Both the position numbers and the translations under genes were made by a program. Shown here piece after piece: positions 24,701 through 34,866 of a stretch of DNA of 64,000 bases (the first letter of the stretch is position 1; every line of letters begins with the position of its first letter). The notes under the pieces were generated by a model. That model ran no database searches. It saw only the letters and a program-made list of their open reading frames with translations, and was not told the origin of the DNA. This stretch comes from Choristoneura fumiferana (lineage: Eukaryota > Arthropoda > Insecta > Lepidoptera > Tortricidae), in the NCBI RefSeq assembly GCF_025370935.1, contig NC_133472.1, forward strand, positions 12,860,476 through 12,924,475, written 5' to 3'.

Positions 24701-25025
24701 AAAAGGCATGATACTAAGGAGACCTTTGAACAAAAACATTTTAGAACAAATTTACAGTATTACAAAGTTGTAACAAAAAGGTAATTGTGCAATGCTAAGC
24801 ATATGCAAAGGTTGGATGAAATACATTATACATAGACACAAACATAGCTTAGCTTATTGCTAAGGGTGAAACAAAATAATAAAAGTGATTGATAATTATA
24901 TCCTAAAAGAAATGTACAAAAATATGGTACATGTATAACTATCAAAAAGGAAAAAATTAACCAAAATTTATATGAAAACCAAATGATAAATAAGTTACTA
25001 TAAAATTCTGTTTACTTACTGGCAT
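18781..25025 (-). CDS. TMEM43: TMEM43 (LUMA) homologue, complete, 8 coding exons, 378 aa
   Basis: Coding exons in transcript order: 25025-25020, 23533-23429, 22515-22289, 21875-21682, 21242-21067, 20460-20232, 19843-19738, 18874-18781. Every junction is GT-AG and in phase; the total is 1137 nt, close to human TMEM43 (400 aa). The family is an inner nuclear membrane/ER protein that binds emerin and lamins. Family landmarks seen: one N-terminal membrane segment (residues about 17-35), then a long lumenal domain with EGRVVHIVGPLR, AVKLRKRVQMYQW, GHHNPTSMP, FYYHGESA and HEVGDLRIHFSYAG, then three closely spaced C-terminal membrane segments (about 293-308, 330-347, 354-370) and a short basic tail, TRRP. 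The first coding exon holds only Met-Pro, with a good ATG context (GAAA before) and donor CCA/GTAAGT; it is the least certain part. Introns carry MITEs and dispersed repeats. Confidence 0.93.
19290..19536. mobile_element. MITE family M3 (copy 1 of 5), interrupted
   Basis: The left part ACACCAATATTTGACACGAC and the right part GGACGTGGCAGATATTTTTG with GGCAGATATTAATGCAGGCG match the two ends of copies at 21323-21447, 30689-30812, 49540-49637 and 54008-54125. The middle here holds unrelated AT-rich sequence and a TTA microsatellite. It sits in the last introns of TMEM43. Confidence 0.6.
20500..20662. repeat. Dispersed repeat, family R4 (copy 1 of 3)
   Basis: It shares AAGGTATACCGTAGGCGACA, CTAGCAACCTG, TAAACCTAAAATTGCTAAAA and GTGGCTCCGAAGCGGTAACG with copies at 40215-40470 and 54685-54870. 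It lies in intron 5 of TMEM43. Confidence 0.65.
20764..20898. mobile_element. Foldback MITE, family M4 (copy 2 of 2)
   Basis: It has ends GTACAGTC/GACTGTAC and inner arms with AAATCAAAAATATCTGAACC and ATATTTTTGATAAAATTTTG. It is more diverged than the copy at 16523. Confidence 0.7.
21323..21447. mobile_element. MITE family M3 (copy 2 of 5)
   Basis: Ends are TACAGTCACC and GGTGACTGTA; the inner blocks are AATATCTGCCACAGCGGAGC and ATCAGATATTAATGCACGCT. It lies in intron 4 of TMEM43. Confidence 0.8.
22679..22930. repeat. Dispersed repeat, family R1 (copy 1 of 4)
   Basis: It begins CCCCGACGCAAAAAGAGGGG, then TTATAAGTTTGACC, GTCTGTCTG repeats, GCACCGTAGCTCTTAGACGG, AAAATCGGTTCAGCCGTTTT and CAAAGTCGGGGGTTT. 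Other copies are at 37949-38192, 39456-39647 and 45626-45812. This copy is in intron 2 of TMEM43. Confidence 0.7.
23925..24360. repeat. Mixed R3/R2 repeat fragments in TMEM43 intron 1
   Basis: A GTGTGTGTTTGTTATTTCTC start and GGAATAACACATAGGCTAC match family R3; GTTTCATAG, TTTATAGTTTCGCCATGTCC and GTCCGCGGCTAAGCCCAGAG match family R2. The two are fused in tandem. Confidence 0.5.
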
Positions 25026-25815
25026 TTTCTTCTTATCACTGGTGCAGTAAATAGCTTGTAAAGTTGTATTTGTAAGGTGCAAGACTGAAGTACTTACTGA
25101 ACCCTGAAATAAGGTAAAGTACAAAAAGTACCTTGGTTTCAATGGTAGGGCTAGCTCGGGCTACTTTTAAGTATGATTATAATAACCTCACTAATACGAA
25201 ACGAAATGTTGGTAATTTTTACCAGTGGGGTTATTTATTTACAAAGTGAAATAAACTATAATTATACGTAAACCATACGCTAAACTTGAAGCAAACAAAC
25301 AGCAACATTATGATGTCCGAACTGAGTAGAGTAGTAGTATTTGTTTTAAACTGGTGTTTGTTTTACAGAGAAATTTGCATTCGTGTTGGACCTTAGTTTA
25401 GTTTGGACTGCCTGCAGCTTGTTTTGCGGATCAATCAGCTGTCAAAATCACTGGCACCGGCTAAAGGATGTTGAGACATTCGTACCGCAGATGCTATGGT
25501 ATGGTAATGCAAGCAATGCTATGGTACTAAGTTAAAGAAGACTTAGACCTAAGCATTACAATAGTAAGTAAATAATAATACTTTTTATCTTCGATTTGGC
25601 TGCATGGATGACGCTTCTTTTGCTCTCCAAAAAAAATCTACATGTCATAATGACAACACAGACAGGTCAGCTGTTTGTGGTGGTGGTGGTGGTGTGTAAC
25701 CAGTGTGTAACTTAAAAACAAAATAAACGTTCTCCTTATGAGTTCCACTTTATTATTCGCTTATGTGATAAATGTTGGTCATATCGAGATGCTGTAATAT
25801 TACTCTGGTTTCATT
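25026..25815. promoter_or_regulatory. Shared upstream region of divergent TMEM43 and mTERF genes
   Basis: About 790 bp separates the two start codons, with TMEM43 reading left and the mTERF gene reading right, so this interval must hold both 5' UTRs and both promoters, possibly a bidirectional one. No TATA box stands out. A short GGT microsatellite lies near 25680. Confidence 0.55.
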
Positions 25816-28800
25816 ATGTCAATCAGCATCAGAGGCTTACAGTTAAAACGAAGTTGTTCGTTTTCTTTTCTCAATTATGCCCTCACGAGATGCTATCATG
25901 GAATTCCATTTTTAGATCTATATGAAAACACAACCGGTGGGTTATATTGATGTGCTAGTATTTGTCTATTTAAGTTTTATGTTATTTTATCACAGTAATT
26001 TTGCAACTAAGTGACTTCTGTTAGATCTTAAAATTATTTGTGCCTCAGGTCATCCTTTATCTGAGTATATGCATACAAAATTAAAGAAAAACTACCCGGC
26101 TTTGGATACTCTAAGCCATGATCGATTGCAATACTCATTACAAATACTTAAAAAGTTTGGTATCAACTCGTCAGAAGCATGTGATAACCCTCATGTGTTC
26201 TGTATGAACCCAATTTCTTTGGATAACTATGGAGAAATACTCAAAGAATGTGGATTTATCAACATTGTGCCAAAACATCTTGTAAGGTAAGTGGCTTAGC
26301 ATTATTAATCATCAGGTTTAGATTGATTAAAAAATTATATGAACAAAAGACATGTTTTTTTTAAATTAATACAGAAGAGTTGAAGCATGCCGCTCCACCA
26401 TGCACACCCCTAATGGGTTCTGTGATAGAAATATTGTTTCATAGTGAAAACATTCAAAAGCAAAAATTTTATTTTCTTAATAAAAAAAAATACTTAATAT
26501 TTTTAAGATTTGTAACATTTAACAACTGAAGAACATAATGAACTATTTTACATTTTCTGCATATCTGCATGAATTCAAATTATGTGCTGTTGCAACTGTT
26601 GTGATGGTAGGTACAATCAGTAGTTTTATGTTATGTCTAGATATTAATGTCTGCTTGACAATGGATTTGATTGTAGGTAATAATATTTAATTATTTCAGA
26701 TATCGCACACTAGTACAATCCCATACAATAGCTCATCATAAAAAGGAAGGCCTTATTCGGGATGATATTGAGTTGGAAGAAGTCCTACAAAGCTGTTTTC
26801 ATGAGTGGCCATCTTTGCATAAGATCAGACATCACTTTCCTGATTCCAATACTTCAATCTGTATGTACCTAATGCTGATTGTCAAAGAAAACTTACTTAA
26901 TAACAATTCTGCAAAAACAGAAAGTAAGGTAAACTTACAAGTGCTCGTCGCCGTCCCAGGAGTTGGTATCTTTAATCTTATGATATTAGCAATAGAAATG
27001 ACAGCAGGGTGTCGTCTATTGGGCACTAGCTTGTCGAGCACTCGGACGATTACCTTATACATGGTAAATGTATGCAAGTGAGAAGACAATGTCTTCTTTA
27101 TGACATGTCATGTTATAAAGGCCTATTTTCATTTGCTCTTCTTTTATAATGTTATTTTTTATAGAATACCAATACCAATACCTAACTAACCTCTCCTAAC
27201 ACCCTTTTTTTAATTAGACTAATTTATTGGTATTACACTTAGTTGTATTCAACAAAGAGAGTTTTTTCGGATTTTAGTATCCTCCTAACGCCCAAGATAA
27301 AGTTTTGATTTATGAACATCAAGTTGTCATTTATGATAGAGTTTGATGTTCAAATTACAATATAAATCCTTTATAAAGGACTTTGGGCGTTAGGAGGGTA
27401 TTCACATTGCTATACAAATGCAAGAGAAGGCAGATCTATATCACCTTTTTGTACTTAAGTGTATACATATATGTATACTAATATATGTTTTGTATACATT
27501 GCAGTGGCTGTTCGCTTGAGTGTTCTAGAGGGTTATCTTACCTGGAAACTATCAATCACTCCAGATGAATTTAAGAAATATTGCAGAAACTATTTGCCTT
27601 TGAAACATAAACCAATGCATGATATTCAGGAAGCACTGGATATAGCTGGAAATAATATAAAATTTGACATAAATAGCATAAGACGAAATGGTTTTGTTAT
27701 ATCAGCAGACCCAGTCAACACAAAAATGATTCTAGAAAATGTTGAAACACTGGCTGGACTCGACATTAGAGAGGCAATAAGGATAGAACCTGCTATTTTA
27801 AAGAATAATTATAATTCTCTTTTGCAAATAAGAGATATTTTGGAGGTAATCATAATCATATTTTCTCCATTTTTCTTGTATTTAATGTGTATAGTTGACT
27901 GATATTCAAGTATCTAATGAAAAGTTTTATTAATATTTATATGCTTTAGTAATATTAATTTGTTATGTTCAAGATTTATGTCATCAACATACCTATGCAC
28001 TATGCCTTGGAAAAGGGTTAATAATAAGCTTTTGTTGTATGTCTAGGACAAATATTGCATGTGGGATTCCAGATTTACTTGGAATTCGGTATCCATTATG
28101 TAACTGATCAGTAGGTACAGTTAACACAAAGTATAGTCAGCAAAATGCTTAGATGTACGAGTATATACTTGTTTTTTTACGTATTCTTATTTGTGCATTC
28201 TTTTTTTTTTGGCTAAACATATTATCTTTTGTTGTAATTATTTTTATTAATTGTAGGAATATAGAATACCACAACTTGCTCAGAGGCGTTGTTTGAAAGT
28301 CTTCTGTATGTGTCCTAAATCTGTGCGCGAGCGATTAGAGGACCTAAAAAATTTAAAGGAGTACAATATTTTATCAACTAATCCAAGGGTAAGAATAACT
28401 TTGATTCCCAGAAGAATAAACTTTACTTTGGCCATTCTTATTATAAGATGAAACTTATTTTTCGCTGTTTATAGGTCCTGTCAATGGTCATACATCAACG
28501 CAAAATGATGACTCGTCTTAGTAAAATACAAGCAGCAAGGAAGCAGTGCTACAGTCTAAATCACCTTGTCTCTTCGAGCAAAGTTTTCAATGAGTAAGTC
28601 AGTTGCTGTGTAGGAAGCGAGGTTCCCCTTGTTTACGCATATATTTTTTTTCATAATTCTATTTTGCATAATCGGTTTACGCATAGTAATATTTATGCCG
28701 AAACTGTTTTCGCATAACAGTTTACAGTTTACGCAGAATTCTCTTACGCATAACCAATGTAAGCCGAATGGGCTTTACGCATAATTTGTGAATTCCGAAT

Positions 28801-31800
28801 ATTGTTTAGTCAGAAAATTATTTACGCATAAATTAGTTACGCAGAAAGTTACTTTCCCATACTTAATGTAACTTTGCCTACGCCTAACTATGATTATTAA
28901 ATAAAAAAAATGTATTACCTAAGCTTACTAACCTAATCCACTCTACTTCTCTGGAAAGTAGTAACTAGCGGGTTGTAGTATTTTTATAAAGCGGGGACAT
29001 GACTGTGACTAAGTCGACGAAGCCCCGCTTCGCGAAGCTTCTATTTTTAATCTGAGGCATGAGGTTCATAAGGTAACTAAAAAACCTATCCAGGTTATAA
29101 CATAATTACACATAACATTGTTTTGTCGATTGTATTAAAGGTATAAAATTGTTATTCCGAACATTGTTACCACCAATTTTATGTCTGGAAAGCAAATATT
29201 TATATGAATTTAACGACTGAAGCGGAGTCGACGAAGCTCCGCTCCTATTCCGCCTAGTTAACGCGCTTCGCGCCTTGACAAAATACCAACCTAACCTATA
29301 GTTGAGCAATCCCGTTACCTGGGTTTTCTTTACTGTTTCGCCTATCCAAGTATCAAATATTCATTGTTTTTTCATAAACCTTCGTAGTATTATGTTTGTT
29401 TTTTACATGCGAGGGGCTCTGCCCCCCGAGGCCCCTTGCGGGGGGTTTCGCCCCCCCGGCCCCATTCTTTATGCCCGTGCCTCTTTTACTGGTGGCTGTT
29501 CGTTCCATTACAAAATACAATTCTAACCTTAATAACCTTTTTTTCTAGTCGTCAATAGTAATTAGGTAATTTATTTTCGGACATAGATTTGGACAGGATT
29601 TCGGCCTATCAAAATTCTGCTAAATTATATATATGCTATACAAGATTATGCATAATAAAATTCGGCCATGTTAATATTATGGTAAAATAAATTCGTGTAA
29701 ACCATTTTTCGGCGTATACAGTATTACTATTATTAGTTATTATTTAAGATTCGGCGTAAATAAATTATGCGAAACCTGTTATGCGCAATAAGTTTCGAAC
29801 ATTAAAAAGTATGCCAATGTTACCCAGGTAGCGACACTTTAGAATAATGCGTTTCAGAATTTTGTCTCTAGTGTGGAGCCACGCACATAATGTGTCACCG
29901 CTGACACTCCTCTCGCTACCCTACGAGTACGAGTCTCTGCCTTTGTACTTACTTTAAATTTTGCATTTCACTGCCACAGACGATGTTTAGAAGCGCATTA
30001 AGATGAGACGAGGAACATACTATAGTACTCATTCAATTCGTTCGTACCAGCTCGTGTGATTCGATCTATACTTTTTATGATTTATTTTACACTTTTGGTC
30101 TGCATACATACATACGTATATGTATACAGACTAAAAGTGTAAAATAGGACCAAAGCAGACCAAAAGTTGACCACGAGCTGGTACGAACGAATTGAATGAG
30201 TCAATGGTAATGTAATGACTACATAATGTGCACATCACAAGATTATTGAATACCTACAGGTTGATTCAATAAGTGATAATCGTTTTGTAAGAAGTATTAA
30301 GTGCTTATTTAAGTACAAAATTTTAAGGTGCCTTTGTATAAAAACAGCACTCACACAGTGAAAAGTGCCATAACTTTCGTTCAATTGATTCGTGACAGAC
30401 AACTCTTGCCTTTACCTGAACCGAGCAACTAAATCAGAGACGGCTTTTGTCCTCCAATTAAGTACCTACTAAATAATAGTAGCTTCCAATATTTATTTAA
30501 ATTTCGCGCCTTAGGTAGGTGTACGAAGAGTGGTATTTGAGGCATTTCACTAATCTGTTGAATATTTTGTAGCAAGAAAATACTTAACAAAATAAAATAT
30601 TTTGTCTACTTATGTTAAGTAACCTACCTTACAATAATACCAAAAGGAAAATGGCCAATAAATTGGATGCCTCATCTCAGAGTTTGGTACAGTCACTTAC
30701 ATTAATATCTGCCACAGCGGAGCATGCAAAAATATCTGACACAGAGTCCTAGAATCAGAGTCTTATCAGATATTTTGTGCACGCTTTGTTGTGTCAGATA
30801 TTCATTCTGGTATTTTTCATCTATTCTAGATATATCAGCAGTTTCGGTAACAAAGTCTGCGGGCGCGACATTGCCGTGCTGATAACATCTTCCTTGGATG
30901 TCCGGGAAGACGCGGTGCAGTTCGTTTCACCGGACACGTTGAAATTTGTTCTGACACAACTCAGAAGACACAAGTTCTGGCTGCATGCTGCGTTGAATGT
31001 AGTTGATGAGAACATAAAGTTCCTCAAACGACGATTCAAGAACGATATCATCCTCAAAAATTGCCAGCTTTTACTGTATCCTGTGTAAGTTAACTATCTC
31101 TTAAATAATTTTATAAATGAAAATTAAATTACAGCTCAATTAACCTAGGTGGGTAGTTCAAAACTAACTATAAAGGCGATCCAAAGTATTTGTTCGCAAG
31201 TCAGCGCTTTTAAAACGCGACGGTTTTTTTTATCGAGCAGTGTTGTACTGCGTTGGACGTTGGGCGTCAAAAATTGAATTGAAATTGGTCCAACGCCGAG
31301 TTTTTGCACAACGGTTTTTTAGTTCTCATGCGAATGAAGCCTAAAAAGCTTGTAATATATGCAACAGTTACAACAACTATTATGCATCAGATAAACATCG
31401 ATACTTGTACTTATATAATATATAAATGTGAAAGTGTGTTTGTATGTTTGTCCGTCTTTCACGCCGTAACGGAGCGACGGATCGACGTGATTTTTGGCAT
31501 AGAGATAGTTTATGGGCCCGACATAGGCTACTTTTTATCTCGGAAAAATGCACAGTTCCCGAGGGAATAGCGTGCGATAACCTAATTACATACGAGTACG
31601 ACAAGGCAAGATTTTTTAATAACTCTCCAAGGCCTATTTTATTAAATAAAGCGCTCTTTCTCAGGTTGGACATTGAACAATATATTGAATATCTCCTAAA
31701 TCTACGTGAAAACAGGGTCGCTGAAGGAATAATTAAACTCGATTACTACAATAACCTGAGTTGTGAGAAATTGACTGATGAGCAGGTATTGAGCCTGGCA

Positions 31801-31896
31801 CTATATGAAATAGAGAAAAAGTACCACTTCAGCGGAGACGGCATTTGGGCGCGGCAAGATGGGGTCAAGATTGAAACTCAGTCCATAAACAGTTGA
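25816..31896 (+). CDS. mTerf5: Mitochondrial transcription termination factor (mTERF) family protein, complete, 8 exons, 532 aa
   Basis: Exons: 25816-25936, 26049-26286, 26700-26860, 27505-27845, 28257-28388, 28475-28593, 30830-31084, 31665-31896; 1599 nt, all junctions GT-AG and in phase. Residues 1-35 (MSISIRGLQLKRSCSFSF then NYALTRCYHG) have Arg/Lys and Ser but no acidic residues, as in a mitochondrial import signal. Residues from about 174 onward form repeated helix-turn-helix units with the Pro/Leu pattern of mTERF domains: ILEEYRIPQLAQ, VFCMCPKSVRERL, NILSTNPRVLSM, CGRDIAVLITSS and LLLYPVLDIEQYIEYLL. Members bind mitochondrial DNA or rRNA and control transcription or ribosome assembly. 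The FCMCPKSVRERL and TNPR blocks look most like insect mTTF/mTerf5, so the symbol is tentative. Intron 6 (2.2 kb) is filled with repeats; intron 7 holds another. It lies head-to-head with TMEM43. Confidence 0.88.
27279..27400. mobile_element. Foldback MITE, family M5
   Basis: The arms CCTCCTAACGCCCAAGATAA and CTTTGGGCGTTAGGAGG face each other across 122 bp in intron 3 of the mTERF gene. A half copy with GATAGAGTTTGATGTACAAA and GGACTTTGGGTGTTAGGAGG is at 51140-51215. Confidence 0.75.
28639..29800. repeat. TTACGCATA-rich repeat with inverted arms and GC-rich hairpins, in mTERF intron 6
   Basis: The left part (28639-28850) has about eight copies of TTTACGCATA-like words. The right part (29640-29800) has the same words in the opposite orientation (TTATGCGAAACC, TTCGGCGTAAATAAATTATG). 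Between them lie GC-rich blocks: GTCGACGAAGCCCCGCTTCG at 29014, GTCGACGAAGCTCCGCTC at 29229, and stacked GGGG/CCCC hairpins at 29412-29463 (GGGGCTCTGCCCC; GGGGGTTTCGCCCCC). No coding capacity is visible. It is probably a non-autonomous mobile element. Confidence 0.55.
30027..30201. mobile_element. Foldback MITE, family M6 (copy 1 of 2)
   Basis: Its 28-bp terminal inverted repeat begins ACTCATTCAATTCGTTCGTA and continues to CCAGCTCGTG; inner arms include TTTTACACTTTTGGTC. The related copy at 46795-46990 shares the CCAGCTCNTG core next to a ...TTCAATCCATTCGTG arm. Confidence 0.8.
30689..30812. mobile_element. MITE family M3 (copy 3 of 5), next to mTERF exon 7
   Basis: The left end is TACAGTCACTTACATTAATA, with CTGCCACAGCGGAGCATGCA; the right end is TTGTGTCAGATATTCATTCT. 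The right end stops about 17 bp before the 3' splice site of exon 7 (30829/30830). Confidence 0.8.
31430..31575. repeat. Dispersed repeat fragment in mTERF intron 7
   Basis: GTGTGTTTGTATGTTTGTCC, TTTCACGCCGTAACGGAGCG, GATTTTTGGCATAGAGATAG and TAGGCTACTTTTTATCTCGG make up a very common lepidopteran repeat. The open frame that runs through it into exon 8 is not a separate gene. Confidence 0.6.
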
Positions 31897-31976
31897 CTCC
31901 GGTCAGTACAGATTTACATACATACCTACCTCTTTGTTCATAAAACTTTACAAACATCTACTAAGTCATATATTGA

Positions 31977-31982
31977 AATAAA
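31977..31982 (+). terminator. Polyadenylation signal of the mTERF gene (AATAAA)
   Basis: AATAAA about 80 nt after the stop codon at 31896. Confidence 0.5.
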
Positions 31983-34866
31983 TTGGTTTAATAGTTTGGT
32001 TCCTTTTTCGGAATTTGGCTTTAACAGTGTCAGTTAGAGCAGAATTGAATGTGGATGATATTTTGAATAATGTTAATTACGGAGTTTATGAAAACAGGGA
32101 TAAATATGTTAATAGTTAATAGTAATTACAGTAATATTAGTCTTGTAAAAAATGATTTTGAGGTGTAGGTAATAAATAAAAAAACCATTTAAGCACATCA
32201 GTAATTATTAAACTTTCCTGTAAATTGACGCTTTACATCTACGTTCGCAATCTCTTAAAAGTCGTGCTTTAAAACAATATTGCTTTTGGAATCCTACACT
32301 AAAATATTTATGAAATTAAAAATTACACATGCAGTAGGTAAAAACATAATTGTAAGATAAACCTATGGTTTGGTTATATACTCTGTCTTACATTCTAAAA
32401 ATAGAAATGTTATAATAAAAAAGTTATAACAGCCACCTATTTTTCTATTTTTTGCCAACTGGCCATCAACTTAGCAACTAATCGAAGAAGGAGATCAGAT
32501 GGATTAATTCCTTTTCAGGTTTACGTTATATAATGGCATTGGTATTATTATTGTTATTATAATTTCAGTTGATTTGCTTATCTACTTATAGGTAACTGAA
32601 CTTACAAATAATTGTGTGGTTTCTAAGTATTTGTGCACCATCAGAACACAATCTTATCCCTAGGTATATGAAAGCAAAATATATCTTAGTAGAGTTGGCA
32701 CACTATTCACGTAATTTTCTAGTATATACATTAATCTTTATGATGCTTATGTTATTATTATGATTATTACTCCTATTCTTTGGTTCTTGTAGCTGTAGTT
32801 TCGAGGAATATAATAATTACAAAGGCTAAATAAAACACTCAATCATACAAAACATAAGACAAGCATTGCAATACGATATAATCAGACGAATAGCTTACTT
32901 GTCAGAAATATTATTTAACGAAAAAATAAAATAATCCTTAAAATTTGCTATAGGTATCAATATAGCTATGTATAGTCTATGAGTATATATAAAATACAAA
33001 GAGTATTGGGAATGATTCGTGTTTGGAATTTTCAATCTTAAATATTAACTAATATTGCAATATTTGGATTCCGTAGTTTTACTTAGAGCCTCTATTATTG
33101 CCAAGGTTGTTATCGGTGATAATTCGCTGACAGCGACCTGGAATTTTTTGGGGCAAAAGATGGTCAGTTCGTATACCTATATATAAGCTTACTCATCGAT
33201 ACTTCTCCACTGGTTCTATTTGTGATAGTGATCGATCACACGTACCTTGGCTTCTTAAAAATTAAATTAGTTTAATTTTAATTGTAATGAAATTCTTTGT
33301 TTATGTCATCAATGTTATGTTATAAATAATTTAACTTTGCAAGAGTAAAAAGTTATTTAGAAAACAATAACGAAGGGTCTGGGACGCGTATCTACGGCTA
33401 GATATATACGTGTATTGGGCGTCGTAAAACAATTACAACTTTTTAAGGGACTCGCAGTATTGAAAACATATGGGAACTCAGTTATAACAGTTTTAGAAAA
33501 TTGTTATATACTTTATTATGGAAAAAGCAAATGGTTATAACCGAATGGTTCACTAATCGGTTTATTATTATAATTCCCAGAATAAATACGTTTTCAACAA
33601 ACAAAACCAGATGTGACCACTAATCTATGAGAAGTAGTCCGTAAATGAATGAATTTATCTTTATACAAACTCACATCTCTGCCCCAAAACTCCAATGTCT
33701 GCTTATTACTAAACCTTGGTACAAAGCACTGCCGTGCTGGAGAAATGTAAATTTTCGTACTAGTCAAATAGTTTAAATTAGATAATGTTTGCTATTTCAA
33801 TAGCCTATGTCCATTTTAACACTTTCGTGGCATGTATGTAGGTGTAGTTGCATAATTAAGTGCAAAGTACTTAAGAGCTATTAGAACTAACTTAAACAAC
33901 TCAACACCTACCTACGTCCTTCGCGACAACATTACAACGCATTAAGGCACAAGGAATGCACGAGAATATTTAACCTAAACCTAAAACAAAAATAATATAA
34001 TAACATACAAATCCTTTTAGAGTATTTTTTGTTTTTCTACGTATTGGCACTTAAAAATTCTGCACCTCCTTATTACCTACTGAAACATTTTTATCCTTAG
34101 TTGTACTTTCCTTAATAACGGAAAGAGTACTGATTGTCATCCTGTACATTCTTGTTATGTTCGTACATTATTGCTCGAAAGTAAAGATATCATTAGCGGT
34201 TATGGGGTAAGGCATACAACGAGCATATAACCTAATCAGAAAACTTATTTGCGTGTCCATTAGATCGACTGAGAGCAGTTTACGAATAATCTTAATTTTG
34301 TAAATCCTATTAAAAGAAACACACATATTCACCTGATATTCACGATCGACTACCAAGAAAAATATTTTCTTTACCTATCTCTGCGACAAAGCTTTTCGAC
34401 ATTCATCGTTTAGCCTAATTAAAATTACGTAAACGTACCATTGCATTGCATTTTTCCCTAACATTGCTGAATCATTTTCGAAGCGTTTAATACGATTAGG
34501 TACTCAATGCAATTTTTTTAAGCTTTGTTTATGAATGTTGCGTTCAAGACGACCACAAAATAATTTATTATACAATTATTAACTTATTAAAATTATAACG
34601 AAAACATTCCTTCCTTTGAGGGAATAAACAAGTAAAAAAACAAATGCGAATTAATGGGTAGTTGCAATCGTTTAATATCCGACTAACCCTGTAGTCATCC
34701 CTTAAACCGCTGCGAGTTATTATTCCATCAACTTCTTTGCAAGTTACCAAGCTGGGCGAAAATATTTCGCAGCGGCAGACGAGATTATATTCTCGAACTC
34801 GTCGGTTGAATAATACTCCTTTTCGAAATTATTCTTGTGTCATGGATATTTTCGAAAAGGAGTATT
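31983..34866. other. Intergenic space between convergent mTERF and repo-like genes
   Basis: AT-rich sequence between the 3' ends of two convergent genes. The right part should hold the 3' UTR of the homeobox gene. No exon, RNA gene or repeat with clear ends was seen. Confidence 0.5.
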
